Of a stretch of DNA of 64,000 nt, positions 36,180 through 43,734 are shown one piece after another. How positions within the stretch are numbered: the stretch's first letter is position 1; each line of letters starts with the position of its first letter. The translations under genes were made by a program, and so were the position numbers. Below the pieces are notes generated by a model. The model worked only from the letters and a program-made list of their open reading frames with translations. It was not told the DNA's origin and did no database searches. This DNA is from an uncultured Oscillospiraceae bacterium (GTDB taxonomy: Bacteria > Bacillota > Clostridia > Oscillospirales > Oscillospiraceae), in NCBI GenBank assembly GCA_910579775.1, contig CAJTUE010000006.1, positions 62,001-126,000 on the forward strand. Direction: 5' to 3'.

Positions 36180-36722
36180 ATGATGATGGAACTGAAGGGC
36201 AGCAAGACCGAGGCCAACCTCTGGAAAGCCTTTGCCGGGGAGAGTCAGGCGCGCAACAAGTACACCTACTTCGCCAGCCGCGCCAAGAAGGACGGCTTTG
36301 AGCAGATCGCCGCCATCTTCCAGGAGACCGCCGACAACGAGAAGGAGCACGCCAAGCTCTGGTTCAAGGAGCTGGGCGGCATCGGCGACACCGCCGCCAA
36401 CCTGGCCGCTGCCGCCGCCGGAGAGAACGAGGAATGGACCGCCATGTATAAGGAGATGGCCGAGACCGCCCGGGGGGAGGGCTTTGACCGCATTGCCGCT
36501 CTCTTTGACGGCGTCGCCGCCATCGAGAAGGAGCACGAGGAGCGTTATCTGGCTCTGCTGAAGAACCTGAAGGAGGATCTGGTGTTCCGGAAGCCCGACG
36601 GGGAGTACATCTGGGTCTGCCGCAACTGCGGCCACATCCACACCGGCAAGTCCGCCCCCGAGGTCTGCCCTGTCTGCGCCCATCCCCAGGCCTATTTTGA
36701 GCTGAAAAAGAGCAATTATTAA
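36180..36722 (+). CDS. rbr: Rubrerythrin (diiron domain plus C-terminal rubredoxin)
   Basis: A 180-residue peroxide reductase with classical order: a four-helix ferritin-like diiron domain (about 1-140; Glu ligands in AFAGESQARNKY, ADNEKEHAKLW and AAIEKEHEERY) then a rubredoxin-like domain (WVCRNCGHIHTGKSAPEVCPVCAHPQ) whose four cysteines bind iron. It reduces H2O2 with electrons from rubredoxin or NADH. It sits 61 bases after the Fur/PerR gene, most likely in its regulon. Three consecutive Met codons begin the frame; the first is used here. Confidence 0.95.
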   Translation: MMMELKGSKTEANLWKAFAGESQARNKYTYFASRAKKDGFEQIAAIFQETADNEKEHAKLWFKELGGIGDTAANLAAAAAGENEEWTAMYKEMAETARGEGFDRIAALFDGVAAIEKEHEERYLALLKNLKEDLVFRKPDGEYIWVCRNCGHIHTGKSAPEVCPVCAHPQAYFELKKSNY

Positions 36723-36743
36723 AAAACAAAAACGATTATATGT

Positions 36744-36784
36744 AAAAAGCAAGGCAGGCCGAAATGGTCTGCCTTGTCTTTTTC
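36744..36784. terminator. Bidirectional terminator, rubrerythrin / RHH gene
   Basis: Stem AAGGCAGGCC / GGTCTGCCTT (36751-36775), loop GAAAT, with A run left and T run right. Confidence 0.85.
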
Positions 36785-36789
36785 ATTTT

Positions 36790-36987
36790 TCACGAAATGT
36801 CCAGCTCCGGAGGCACGTCCAGCTCCTTGGGCCGGGGCGAGCCGTTCTTTTTGCGCTGCTTGACGCATTCTGTCAGCAGATACTCGATCTGCCCGTTGAT
36901 GGAGCGGAAGTCGTCCTCCGCCCAGGCGGCGATGGCGGCGTAAAGCTGCTCGGACACCCGCAGCGGAATTTGCTTCTTGTCTGCCAT
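36790..36987 (-). CDS. Ribbon-helix-helix (Arc-type) DNA-binding protein
   Basis: A 65-residue protein. IPLRVSEQLYAAIAAWAEDDFRSINGQIEYLLTEC has the Arc pattern: a beta strand with alternating residues (IPLRV) then two helices with RSINGQIEYLL. It follows the SPFH gene by four bases, so it is co-transcribed and may act on the palindromic half-sites of that operon's promoter. No toxin partner is visible. The acidic Pro-rich end (ELDVPPELDIS) is unusual for Arc. Confidence 0.82.
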   Translation of the reverse strand: MADKKQIPLRVSEQLYAAIAAWAEDDFRSINGQIEYLLTECVKQRKKNGSPRPKELDVPPELDIS

Positions 36988-36991
36988 AGGC

Positions 36992-38008
36992 TTAATACAA
37001 GCTGCCGGAGTTGACTACCGGCTGGGCGTCCCGGTTACCGCAGAGAACCACCAGCAGATTGCTCACCATAGCGGCCTTGCGCTCCTCGTCCAGGGTGACC
37101 ACCTGATTCTCGCTGAGCCGCTCCAGGGCCATCTCCACCATGCCCACCGCGCCGTCCACGATCATCTTCCTGGCGTCGATGATGGCGCTGGCCTGCTGCC
37201 GCTGGAGCATCACGGAGGCGATTTCCGGGGCGTAGGCCAGATAGGTGATGCGGGCCTCCACGATCTCCAGCCCCGCATCCGCCACCTTGGTCTGAATTTC
37301 ATTGCGAATGCGCTCAGCCACCGTCTCGCTGGAGCCGCGCAGGCTGCCCTCGTCCGCCTGACCGTCCCCGGTGGTGTCCACGTTGGGGGCCACGTCGTAG
37401 GGGTACATGCGCACGATGTTGCGAAGGGCGCTGTCACACTGGAGGGACAGGTACTCCTTGTAGTTGTCCACATTGAACACCGCCTTGGCGGTGTCGGTGA
37501 CCCGCCAGATGACGGCGATGCCGATCTCCACTGGGTTGCCCAGGCAGTCGTTGATCTTCTGCCGGCCGTTGTTGAGGGTCATATTCTTGAGGGAGATCCT
37601 CTTGTCACCCCCGATGTTAAGATTGGCCCCGGCTACCAGACCCTCCGCCCCCACCACGATACTGGAGGGCTTGGATGTGGCGGTGTCTCCCGATTGAGCC
37701 AGCTTGGTGGCGGCGGCGGGATTGACGGCGGTGCAGAAGGGATTGACGGCATAGAACCCCGCGCCCTTCAGGGTCCCGATGTAGTTGCCAAACAGGGTGA
37801 GCACCAACGCCTCCTGGGGCTTCAGGACCTTCAGCCCGCACAGGGGCAGCCAGGCCAGCGCCAGCACCGCGATGGCAACGCCGATGAGGGGCTCAAGGTT
37901 GTTGATGATGCTGAGCACCAGCCCTACCACAGCGGCGATGTAGACGGCGATTACCGCCAGCAGTACCAGCATGCCGTGCTTTTTGTTCTGCAAAATTTTC
38001 TCTTGCAT
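36992..38008 (-). CDS. SPFH/Band 7-domain membrane protein
   Basis: A 338-residue stomatin/prohibitin-type protein. Two hydrophobic segments (about 14-34 and 41-58) anchor it; the SPFH domain follows (VLKPQEALVLTLFGNYIGTLKGAGFYAVNPF to about residue 270), and the C-terminal part is a predicted coiled-coil (LQRQQASAIIDARKMIVDGAVGMVEMALERL). SPFH proteins scaffold membrane microdomains or act with proteases; a specific role here is unknown. A GDGQADEGSLRGSSETVAER loop interrupts the usual core. Start at 38008 has GGAGG upstream. Confidence 0.9.
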   Translation of the reverse strand: MQEKILQNKKHGMLVLLAVIAVYIAAVVGLVLSIINNLEPLIGVAIAVLALAWLPLCGLKVLKPQEALVLTLFGNYIGTLKGAGFYAVNPFCTAVNPAAATKLAQSGDTATSKPSSIVVGAEGLVAGANLNIGGDKRISLKNMTLNNGRQKINDCLGNPVEIGIAVIWRVTDTAKAVFNVDNYKEYLSLQCDSALRNIVRMYPYDVAPNVDTTGDGQADEGSLRGSSETVAERIRNEIQTKVADAGLEIVEARITYLAYAPEIASVMLQRQQASAIIDARKMIVDGAVGMVEMALERLSENQVVTLDEERKAAMVSNLLVVLCGNRDAQPVVNSGSLY

Positions 38009-38026
38009 GGAAATTGCCTCCTCGCA

Positions 38027-38046
38027 ATTTTGATATCAAAATGATA
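38027..38046. promoter_or_regulatory. Palindromic half-sites at SPFH promoter -10
   Basis: A 16-bp perfect palindrome ATTTTGATATCAAAAT (38027-38042) overlaps the minus-strand -10 TATCAT. Two TGATA half-sites (38031 and 38042) lie 11 bases apart on the same strand, a spacing typical of RHH dimer arrays. The co-transcribed RHH protein is the obvious candidate binder (inference). Confidence 0.5.
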
Positions 38047-38069
38047 CCACTTTCATTTCTACTTGTCAA
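38041..38069 (-). promoter_or_regulatory. Promoter of SPFH-RHH operon
   Basis: Minus-strand TTGACA (38064-38069) and TATCAT (38041-38046), 17-base spacer. Its -35 box overlaps the plus-strand -35 of the stalk-domain gene. Confidence 0.85.
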
Positions 38070-38091
38070 GAGGTTTTTGAGGTGCTATAAT
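38063..38091 (+). promoter_or_regulatory. Promoter of stalk-domain protein gene
   Basis: TTGTCA (38063-38068) and TATAAT (38086-38091), 17-base spacer. Shares its -35 DNA with the divergent SPFH promoter, so both polymerases cannot bind at once. Confidence 0.8.
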
Positions 38092-38125
38092 CAAACCACC
38101 AAATTTTTAAAGGAGGACCTGTCTT

Positions 38126-39643
38126 ATGAAGAAGTTGATCCGTTGGGCCATATGTCTGGGACTGTGTCTGGCTCTGGTGGTCTGCGGCGCGATGGCCGCG
38201 GAGAGCAGCATCAAGGTCCAGCTGGACGGCCAGGACCTCACCTTCACCGACGCGGTGCCCCAGGTGAAGGACCAGCGCACCTTCCTCCCCTTCCGGGCGG
38301 TATTCGAAGCCATGGGCGCGGAGGTGGACAATGAGGGGAACACCATTACCGCCGTGCGGGGTGACAAAACGCTTGTCATGACCATCGGCTCCACCGAGGC
38401 CACTGTCACCGAGAAGGGCGTGGCTGCTCCCATCACCATGGATGTGGCCCCCTACGTAGACGCGTCCACTTGGCGGACCTATGTCCCCGTCCGCTTTGCC
38501 GCCCAAGCCTTTGACTGCGCCGTGGGCTGGGACCAGGAGGCCATGACCGCCGTCATCGTGGACACGGAGAAGCTGGTCAAGGACGCGATGGAGGGTAAGA
38601 CCTACACCTATCTGGAGAAGCTCGCCGCCATGAGTGAAAAGTACAAGGAAGGCATCTGGGACATGGACCTGACCTTTGACGCGAACGCGTCCATGCTGAC
38701 CATGCCCCTGTTCACCATGGAGGGCGACATGAAGGGCACCATGCAGGACAACGCCAAGATGGACATGACCATGAACATGAAAATGGATATGGACGCGCTG
38801 ATGAATATGGCGGGCGCGATGGGCGGCTCTCAGCCCTCTGAGGAGGAGCTGGCCCAGTTTGCCGCCCTCAAGACCGACGGCATCGACGTGACCGTTCGGG
38901 GCGATATCAATACCGGCAAGCTCTACATGAACATGGACCTGTCCGCCCTGGGCGCGGCCATGACTGAAAGCGGTCTGGACCCCGACGCTTGGTACGAGCT
39001 GGACATGGCCGCCATTATGGAGCAGGCGGGGATGAAGTGGAGCGACCTCATGTCCATGAGCGAGAACAGCAACATGACGGACGCGCTGCCCTCCGCTCTT
39101 GCCACGACTCAGCCCGATGACGCAACCAACGGCTACAAGGACTTGAAGAAGTCCTTTGACGGCCTGTTTGCCGCCTTCGCCGACGACCATTTCCAGCTTT
39201 GTGGTTCCAAGGTACCCTACAATTTCGGCAGCTGCTCCACCCACTATGACCTGCCCTCTCCCGACGGCTCCAACGCCGCCATGGATCTGCTCCTGATTTT
39301 TGTGAGTGAGACAGACCTCACCCTCAAGGGCTATGAGCTGACCGTTGCCATGAATCGCGACGCCGCCACCGAGGACGGCTCTCCCGTCACCATGAGCGTG
39401 CGCGTCTCCATGGACGCCGAGGGCAAGATGAACGCCGACCTCTCCATGGATATGGGCGACATGATCGAGCTGAGCATGACCATGGACGGCGGCTACACCC
39501 CCGGCACCGCCGCCCCCATTGTCACCCCTCCCGCCGGGGCGAAGGTCATTCCCTTCACTGAGCTGGCTGGCCAGGGCGGCGATCTGGGCGTCATCGGCGG
39601 CGCGGACGGCCCCACCTCGATCTTTGTCAGCAACGCGGCGTAA
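38126..39643 (+). CDS. Secreted stalk-domain (copper amine oxidase N-like) protein with GGADGPT tail
   Basis: A 505-residue exported protein. A signal peptide (1-about 24, ending GAMAAES) is followed by a copper amine oxidase N-terminal/stalk domain (about 27-150: IKVQLDGQDLTFTDAV, RTFLPFRAVFEAMGAEVD, YVPVRFAAQAFDCAVGWD). The remaining region is Met- and Asp-rich, with many DMxM repeats, and has no recognised enzyme domain. The very C-terminus carries GVIGGADGPTSIFV, a sequence familiar from membrane helices of decarboxylase beta subunits, here outside that context. RBS AAGGAGGACC precedes the ATG. Role unknown, probably surface. Confidence 0.8.
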   Translation: MKKLIRWAICLGLCLALVVCGAMAAESSIKVQLDGQDLTFTDAVPQVKDQRTFLPFRAVFEAMGAEVDNEGNTITAVRGDKTLVMTIGSTEATVTEKGVAAPITMDVAPYVDASTWRTYVPVRFAAQAFDCAVGWDQEAMTAVIVDTEKLVKDAMEGKTYTYLEKLAAMSEKYKEGIWDMDLTFDANASMLTMPLFTMEGDMKGTMQDNAKMDMTMNMKMDMDALMNMAGAMGGSQPSEEELAQFAALKTDGIDVTVRGDINTGKLYMNMDLSALGAAMTESGLDPDAWYELDMAAIMEQAGMKWSDLMSMSENSNMTDALPSALATTQPDDATNGYKDLKKSFDGLFAAFADDHFQLCGSKVPYNFGSCSTHYDLPSPDGSNAAMDLLLIFVSETDLTLKGYELTVAMNRDAATEDGSPVTMSVRVSMDAEGKMNADLSMDMGDMIELSMTMDGGYTPGTAAPIVTPPAGAKVIPFTELAGQGGDLGVIGGADGPTSIFVSNAA

Positions 39644-39655
39644 CACCTGACACCA

Positions 39656-39730
39656 CGGGCGGGGCAAGCCCCACCCCTACGGACACAAACGACGCCATCA
39701 AGAATGTAGGGGAGGGGCTTGCCCCTCCCG
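39656..39730. repeat. Bipartite GC-rich inverted repeat (second full copy)
   Basis: Arms 39656-39680 (CGGGCGGGGCAAGCCCC then ACCCCTAC) and 39706-39730 (GTAGGGGAGGGGCTTG then CCCCTCCCG), 25-base spacer. It matches the copy at 28011-28083 in arm sequence, orientation and spacing; the spacer itself differs. Confidence 0.8.
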
Positions 39731-39741
39731 GAACACGAACC

Positions 39742-39774
39742 GGCGGACGGGAAATATCCCGTCCGCCTTTTTTT
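39742..39774 (+). terminator. Terminator of stalk-domain gene
   Basis: GGCGGACGGGA/TCCCGTCCGCC stem with short loop, followed by seven T. Confidence 0.9.
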
Positions 39775-39797
39775 GCCGCGCCCTACAAAATTTATCC

Positions 39798-39826
39798 TTC
39801 CCATCCCTGGGGAATCGTGGTACAAT
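39798..39826 (+). promoter_or_regulatory. Possible promoter of DUF1846 gene
   Basis: TTCCCA (39798-39803) and TACAAT (39821-39826) with a 17-base spacer, a weak -35. Confidence 0.4.
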
Positions 39827-39859
39827 AGGAAGGATTTTGGGGAACGAGGGGGAGCGACC

Positions 39860-41341
39860 ATGAAGCTTGGCTTTGACAACGGCAAATATCTGGAGACCCA
39901 ATCGGCGCACATCAAGGAGCGCATCGCCCAATTCGGCGGCAAGCTCTATCTGGAGTTCGGCGGCAAGCTCTTTGACGACTATCACGCCGCCCGGGTGCTC
40001 CCCGGCTTTGAGCCGGACAGCAAGATCCGGATGCTCAAGCAGCTGGCCGACCAGGCGGAGGTGGTCATTGCCATCAACGCCGCCGACATTGAGAAAAACA
40101 AGGTTCGGGGCGACCTGGGCATTACCTATGACGTGGATGTGCTCCGCCTCATCGATGCCTTCCGCTCCATGGCCCTCTACGTGGGCGGGGTAGTCATCAC
40201 CCGCTGGACCGGGCAGGCCCAGGCGGTGAACTTCCAGCGGCGGCTGGAGGGCCTGGGGATCAAGGTCTACCGCCACTATCCCATCGAGGGCTACCCTCAC
40301 AACATCCCCCTCATCGTCTCCGACCAGGGCTACGGCAAAAACGATTACATTGAGACCACCCGCCCTCTGGTGGTGGTCACTGCCCCCGGCCCCGGCAGCG
40401 GCAAGATGGCTGTCTGCCTCTCTCAGCTCTACCATGAGTACAAGCGGGGGGTCAAAGCGGGCTACGCCAAGTTCGAGACCTTCCCCATCTGGAATCTGCC
40501 TCTGGACCATCCGGTGAACCTGGCCTATGAGGCGGCCACCGCCGACCTCAATGATGTCAATATGATCGACCCCTTCCATTTAGCCGCTTACGGCAAGACT
40601 ACGGTGAACTACAACCGGGATGTGGAGGTCTTCCCCGTCCTCTCCGCCATGTTTGAGACCATCATGGGCGAGAGCCCCTACCACTCCCCCACCGACATGG
40701 GGGTCAACATGGTAGGCAACTGCATCGTGGACGACGAGGTGGTCTGTGCCGCCGCCCGGCAGGAGATCATCCGCCGCTATTACGACGCCCTGTGCGAGCG
40801 CCGCCGGGGCCGTTGCGGAGACGAGCCGGTCTATAAGCTGGAGCTGCTGATGAAAAAGGCTGAGGTAGACGTGTCCCTGCGCAAGGTGGTCACCACCGCC
40901 CAGGACAAGGCCCGCCGCACCGAGCGGCCCGCCACCGCCATCGAGCTGCCCGGCGGGCGGCTTATCCGGGGCAAGACCAGCGAGCTGATGAACCCCGCCG
41001 CGGGGGTCCTGCTCAACGCCCTGAAGGTGCTCTCCGACATCCCCAAAAAGACCCACCTCATCTCTCCCGACGCCATCAAGCCCATCCAGAAGATCAAGGT
41101 CAAGCACCTGGGGGCGGTCAACCCCCGCCTGAACGCGGAGGAGGTGCTCATCGCCCTGGCCATCAGCGCCACGGAAAACCCCACCGCCGCCCAGGCCCTG
41201 GCCCGTCTGGCCGACCTGCGGGGCTGCCAGGCCCATTCCACCGTCATCCTCCCCCACGAGGACATGGAGATCTACAAGAAGCTGGGCCTCCAGGTCACCT
41301 GCGAACCCCAGTATGAGACCGGCAACCTCTATCAGCATTAA
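39860..41341 (+). CDS. DUF1846 family protein
   Basis: A 493-residue conserved protein of the DUF1846 family, cytosolic, of unknown function. Family features include FDNGKYLETQSAHIKERIAQF at the N-terminus, YDVDVLRLIDAFRSM, and a glycine-rich TAPGPGSGKMAVCLSQLYHEY loop that looks like a nucleotide-binding P-loop (GPGSGK). The ATG at 39860 is at the family start; the longer frame covers a repeat and is not coding. It is a single-gene unit with a terminator after it. Confidence 0.9.
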   Translation: MKLGFDNGKYLETQSAHIKERIAQFGGKLYLEFGGKLFDDYHAARVLPGFEPDSKIRMLKQLADQAEVVIAINAADIEKNKVRGDLGITYDVDVLRLIDAFRSMALYVGGVVITRWTGQAQAVNFQRRLEGLGIKVYRHYPIEGYPHNIPLIVSDQGYGKNDYIETTRPLVVVTAPGPGSGKMAVCLSQLYHEYKRGVKAGYAKFETFPIWNLPLDHPVNLAYEAATADLNDVNMIDPFHLAAYGKTTVNYNRDVEVFPVLSAMFETIMGESPYHSPTDMGVNMVGNCIVDDEVVCAAARQEIIRRYYDALCERRRGRCGDEPVYKLELLMKKAEVDVSLRKVVTTAQDKARRTERPATAIELPGGRLIRGKTSELMNPAAGVLLNALKVLSDIPKKTHLISPDAIKPIQKIKVKHLGAVNPRLNAEEVLIALAISATENPTAAQALARLADLRGCQAHSTVILPHEDMEIYKKLGLQVTCEPQYETGNLYQH

Positions 41342-41346
41342 ACGTG

Positions 41347-41387
41347 TAAAATTCCATCTTCCCACTTGGGAAGACGGAATTTTTTTC
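41347..41387 (+). terminator. Terminator of DUF1846 gene
   Basis: Stem AAATTCCATCTTCCC / GGGAAGACGGAATTT with one mismatch, followed by a T run. Confidence 0.88.
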
Positions 41388-41395
41388 GCCGCGTC

Positions 41396-41424
41396 TTGAC
41401 AAGGAATTTTCAGGCGAGTAAAAT
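41396..41424 (+). promoter_or_regulatory. Promoter of pyrG
   Basis: TTGACA (41396-41401) and TAAAAT (41419-41424), 17-base spacer, about 30 bases before the pyrG start. Confidence 0.88.
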
Positions 41425-41455
41425 GAAGACTTAGTTTTTTTGTGAGGTGATGGGT

Positions 41456-43075
41456 ATGGCGGTAAAATATATTTTCGTCACCGGCGGCGTGGTCTCCGGC
41501 CTGGGCAAGGGCATCACGGCGGCCTCCCTGGGGCGGCTCTTAAAGCAGCGGGGCCTGCGGGTCAAGGTGCAGAAGCTGGACCCCTACCTAAACGTGGACC
41601 CGGGCACCATGAGCCCCTATCAGCACGGGGAGGTGTTCGTCACCGACGACGGCGCGGAGACCGATCTGGACCTGGGCCACTACGAACGGTTCATTGACGA
41701 AAATCTCAGCGTCAACTCCTCCGTTTCCGCGGGCAAGGTGTACTGGAACGTGCTCAACCGCGAGCGCTCGGGGGACTATCTGGGGGGCACGGTGCAGATC
41801 ATTCCCCATATCACCAATGAGATCAAGCGCAACATCTACACCCTGGACACGCCCGACACCGACGTAGCCATCGTGGAGATCGGCGGCACCGTGGGCGACA
41901 TCGAGTCCCAGCCCTTCCTGGAGTCCATCCGCCAGGTGGCGGCGGAGCGGGGACGGCAGAACGTCATGTTTGTCCACGTCTCCCTCATCGTCTCCATCCC
42001 CGGCTCGGGAGAGCTGAAGTCCAAGCCCACCCAACACTCCGCCAAGGAACTGCTCTCCCTGGGCATTCAGCCCGACGTGATCATGTGCCGCAGTGATTCT
42101 CCTGTCTCTCAGGATATTTTGGACAAGATCTCCCTCTTCTGCAACATCCCCGTGGACCACGCCATCCCCAATCTCACCGCCGACATCCTCTACGAGGTCC
42201 CGCTGATGCTGGAGCGGGAGGGTCTGGCCGATGTGGTGGTGCGGCGGCTGGGCCTGATCTGCCACGCCCCCGACCTCACCGAGTGGGCCACCATGGTCCA
42301 CCGGGCCAAAAAGGCCACCGACCACGTGAAGATCGCCCTGGTGGGCAAGTACGTCGCCCTCCACGACGCCTACCTCTCGGTGGTGGAGGCCCTCACCCAC
42401 GGCGGGATCGAGAACGACGTGAAGGTGGATATCCGGTGGGTGGACTCGGAGACCCTTACCCCCGACAACGTGGCCGCCACTCTGGCTGGCTGTACCGGGA
42501 TCATCGTCCCCGGCGGCTTCGGCGGCCGGGGGGTAGAGGGGATGATCACCGCCATCCAATACGCCCGGGAGCAGGCGCTCCCCTTCTTCGGTATCTGCCT
42601 GGGAATGCAGATGGCAGTGGTGGAGTTTGCCCGCCACGCGGCGGGGCTGCCGGACGCCCACTCCAGCGAACTCTCTGAAACCACCGCCCATCCCGTCATC
42701 GCCCTCATGCCCGACCAGGTGGGGATCACCGCCAAGGGCGGCACCATGCGGCTGGGCGCCTATCCCTGCCATGTGGCCGGGGAGGACACCTTCACCTACC
42801 GGGCCTACGGCTCTTTGGAGCTGTCCGAGCGGCACCGCCACCGCTATGAGTTCAACAACGACTACCGGGATGTCCTCACCGCCAAGGCCCTGCGGCTGGC
42901 GGGTCTCTCTCCCGACGGCCACCTGGTGGAGATCGTGGAGCTGCCCGGTCACCCCTGGTTCGTGGGGGTCCAGTTCCACCCCGAGCTGAAATCCCGCCCC
43001 AACAAGGCCCACCCGCTGTTCCGGGAGTTCATTGCGGCCGCGAAGCGCGCCGCGGCGTGTCCAACAAGAGCGTGA
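41456..43075 (+). CDS. pyrG: CTP synthase
   Basis: A 539-residue enzyme aminating UTP to CTP with glutamine. The synthetase domain starts KYIFVTGGVVSGLGKGITAASLG (P-loop) and includes KLDPYLNVDPGTMSPYQHGEVFV. The class I amidotransferase domain has PGGFGGRGVEG and the nucleophile Cys in PFFGICLGMQ, with a His in GVQFHPE near the end. The ATG at 41456 is preferred over a GTG three codons earlier since GAGGTGA lies upstream at ideal distance. It is a single-gene unit with a promoter of its own. Confidence 0.97.
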   Translation: MAVKYIFVTGGVVSGLGKGITAASLGRLLKQRGLRVKVQKLDPYLNVDPGTMSPYQHGEVFVTDDGAETDLDLGHYERFIDENLSVNSSVSAGKVYWNVLNRERSGDYLGGTVQIIPHITNEIKRNIYTLDTPDTDVAIVEIGGTVGDIESQPFLESIRQVAAERGRQNVMFVHVSLIVSIPGSGELKSKPTQHSAKELLSLGIQPDVIMCRSDSPVSQDILDKISLFCNIPVDHAIPNLTADILYEVPLMLEREGLADVVVRRLGLICHAPDLTEWATMVHRAKKATDHVKIALVGKYVALHDAYLSVVEALTHGGIENDVKVDIRWVDSETLTPDNVAATLAGCTGIIVPGGFGGRGVEGMITAIQYAREQALPFFGICLGMQMAVVEFARHAAGLPDAHSSELSETTAHPVIALMPDQVGITAKGGTMRLGAYPCHVAGEDTFTYRAYGSLELSERHRHRYEFNNDYRDVLTAKALRLAGLSPDGHLVEIVELPGHPWFVGVQFHPELKSRPNKAHPLFREFIAAAKRAAACPTRA

Positions 43076-43090
43076 CATGAATTATATAAC

Positions 43091-43131
43091 AAGAAGCCTC
43101 TCTTTTCCGTAGAAAAGAGAGGCTTTTCTTT
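43091..43131. terminator. Bidirectional terminator, pyrG / rplT
   Basis: A 14-bp stem (43094-43107 / 43112-43125) with loop CGTA and T-rich sequence on both strands. Confidence 0.9.
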
Positions 43132-43137
43132 GATGTG

Positions 43138-43491
43138 TTACACGTTCGCCTTGGCCAGGTCCACCAGCTGGACAAAGGCGGCCTTGTCGTTGACGGCCAG
43201 CTCGGCCAGCATCTTGCGGTCGATCTTCACGTTGGCCTTCTTCAGGCCGTTCATGAAGGTGGAGTAGTTGATGCCGTTGGGACGGCAGGCGGCGGAGATA
43301 CGGGTGATCCACAGCTGACGGAAGTCACGCTTCTTCAGCCGACGGCCAGTGTAAGCGTACTGCAGGGACTTCATCACCTGCTCCTTGGCCATCTTAAAAT
43401 GCTTGGACTTGGCGCCCCAGTAGCCCTTGGCCATCTTCAGGGTCTTATTGCGTCTCTTGCGCGTCATCATCGCGCCTTTCACTCTAGCCAT
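43138..43491 (-). CDS. rplT: 50S ribosomal protein L20
   Basis: A 117-residue L20, starting MARVKGAMMTRKRRNKTLKMAKGYWG, rich in Lys/Arg, with the C-terminal NGINYSTFMNGLKKANVKIDRKMLAELA block. L20 binds 23S rRNA early in 50S assembly and in Firmicutes represses the infC-rpmI-rplT operon at its leader. It is last in that operon, followed by a strong terminator. Confidence 0.98.
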   Translation of the reverse strand: MARVKGAMMTRKRRNKTLKMAKGYWGAKSKHFKMAKEQVMKSLQYAYTGRRLKKRDFRQLWITRISAACRPNGINYSTFMNGLKKANVKIDRKMLAELAVNDKAAFVQLVDLAKANV

Positions 43492-43524
43492 GGTAGAAAA
43501 GCCTCCTATATATGGTAAATAAGA

Positions 43525-43734
43525 TTATTTGTAGGGGATCATGCGCTTGATGGTAGCGGCGTTGGTAACGTCCGCGTAAGCGCCGGCGCGGAGGCCTCTC
43601 TTGCGCTTGGTGGTCTTGCCGTGACCGTTGAGCAGGTGGGACTTGTAAGCGTGAGCACGCTTGACCTTACCGGTCTTGGTGAGCTTAAAGCGCTTCTTCG
43701 ACGCGGAGTGGGTCTTCAGCTTGATCTTAGGCAT
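43525..43734 (-). CDS. rpmI: 50S ribosomal protein L35
   Basis: A 69-residue L35 starting MPKIKLKTHSASKKRFKLTKTG with the AHAYKSHLLNGHGKTTKRKRGLR core. It overlaps infC by eight bases, so translation is coupled, and precedes rplT by 33 bases. Confidence 0.98.
   Translation of the reverse strand: MPKIKLKTHSASKKRFKLTKTGKVKRAHAYKSHLLNGHGKTTKRKRGLRAGAYADVTNAATIKRMIPYK

Noticed and set aside
36790..36987. RHH protein as an antitoxin
   Set aside because: No toxin-like gene next to it; the co-transcribed neighbour is an SPFH protein.
38066..39667. Minus-strand open frame opposite the stalk-domain gene
   Set aside because: Biased antisense composition, and it would cover two consensus promoters and a terminator.
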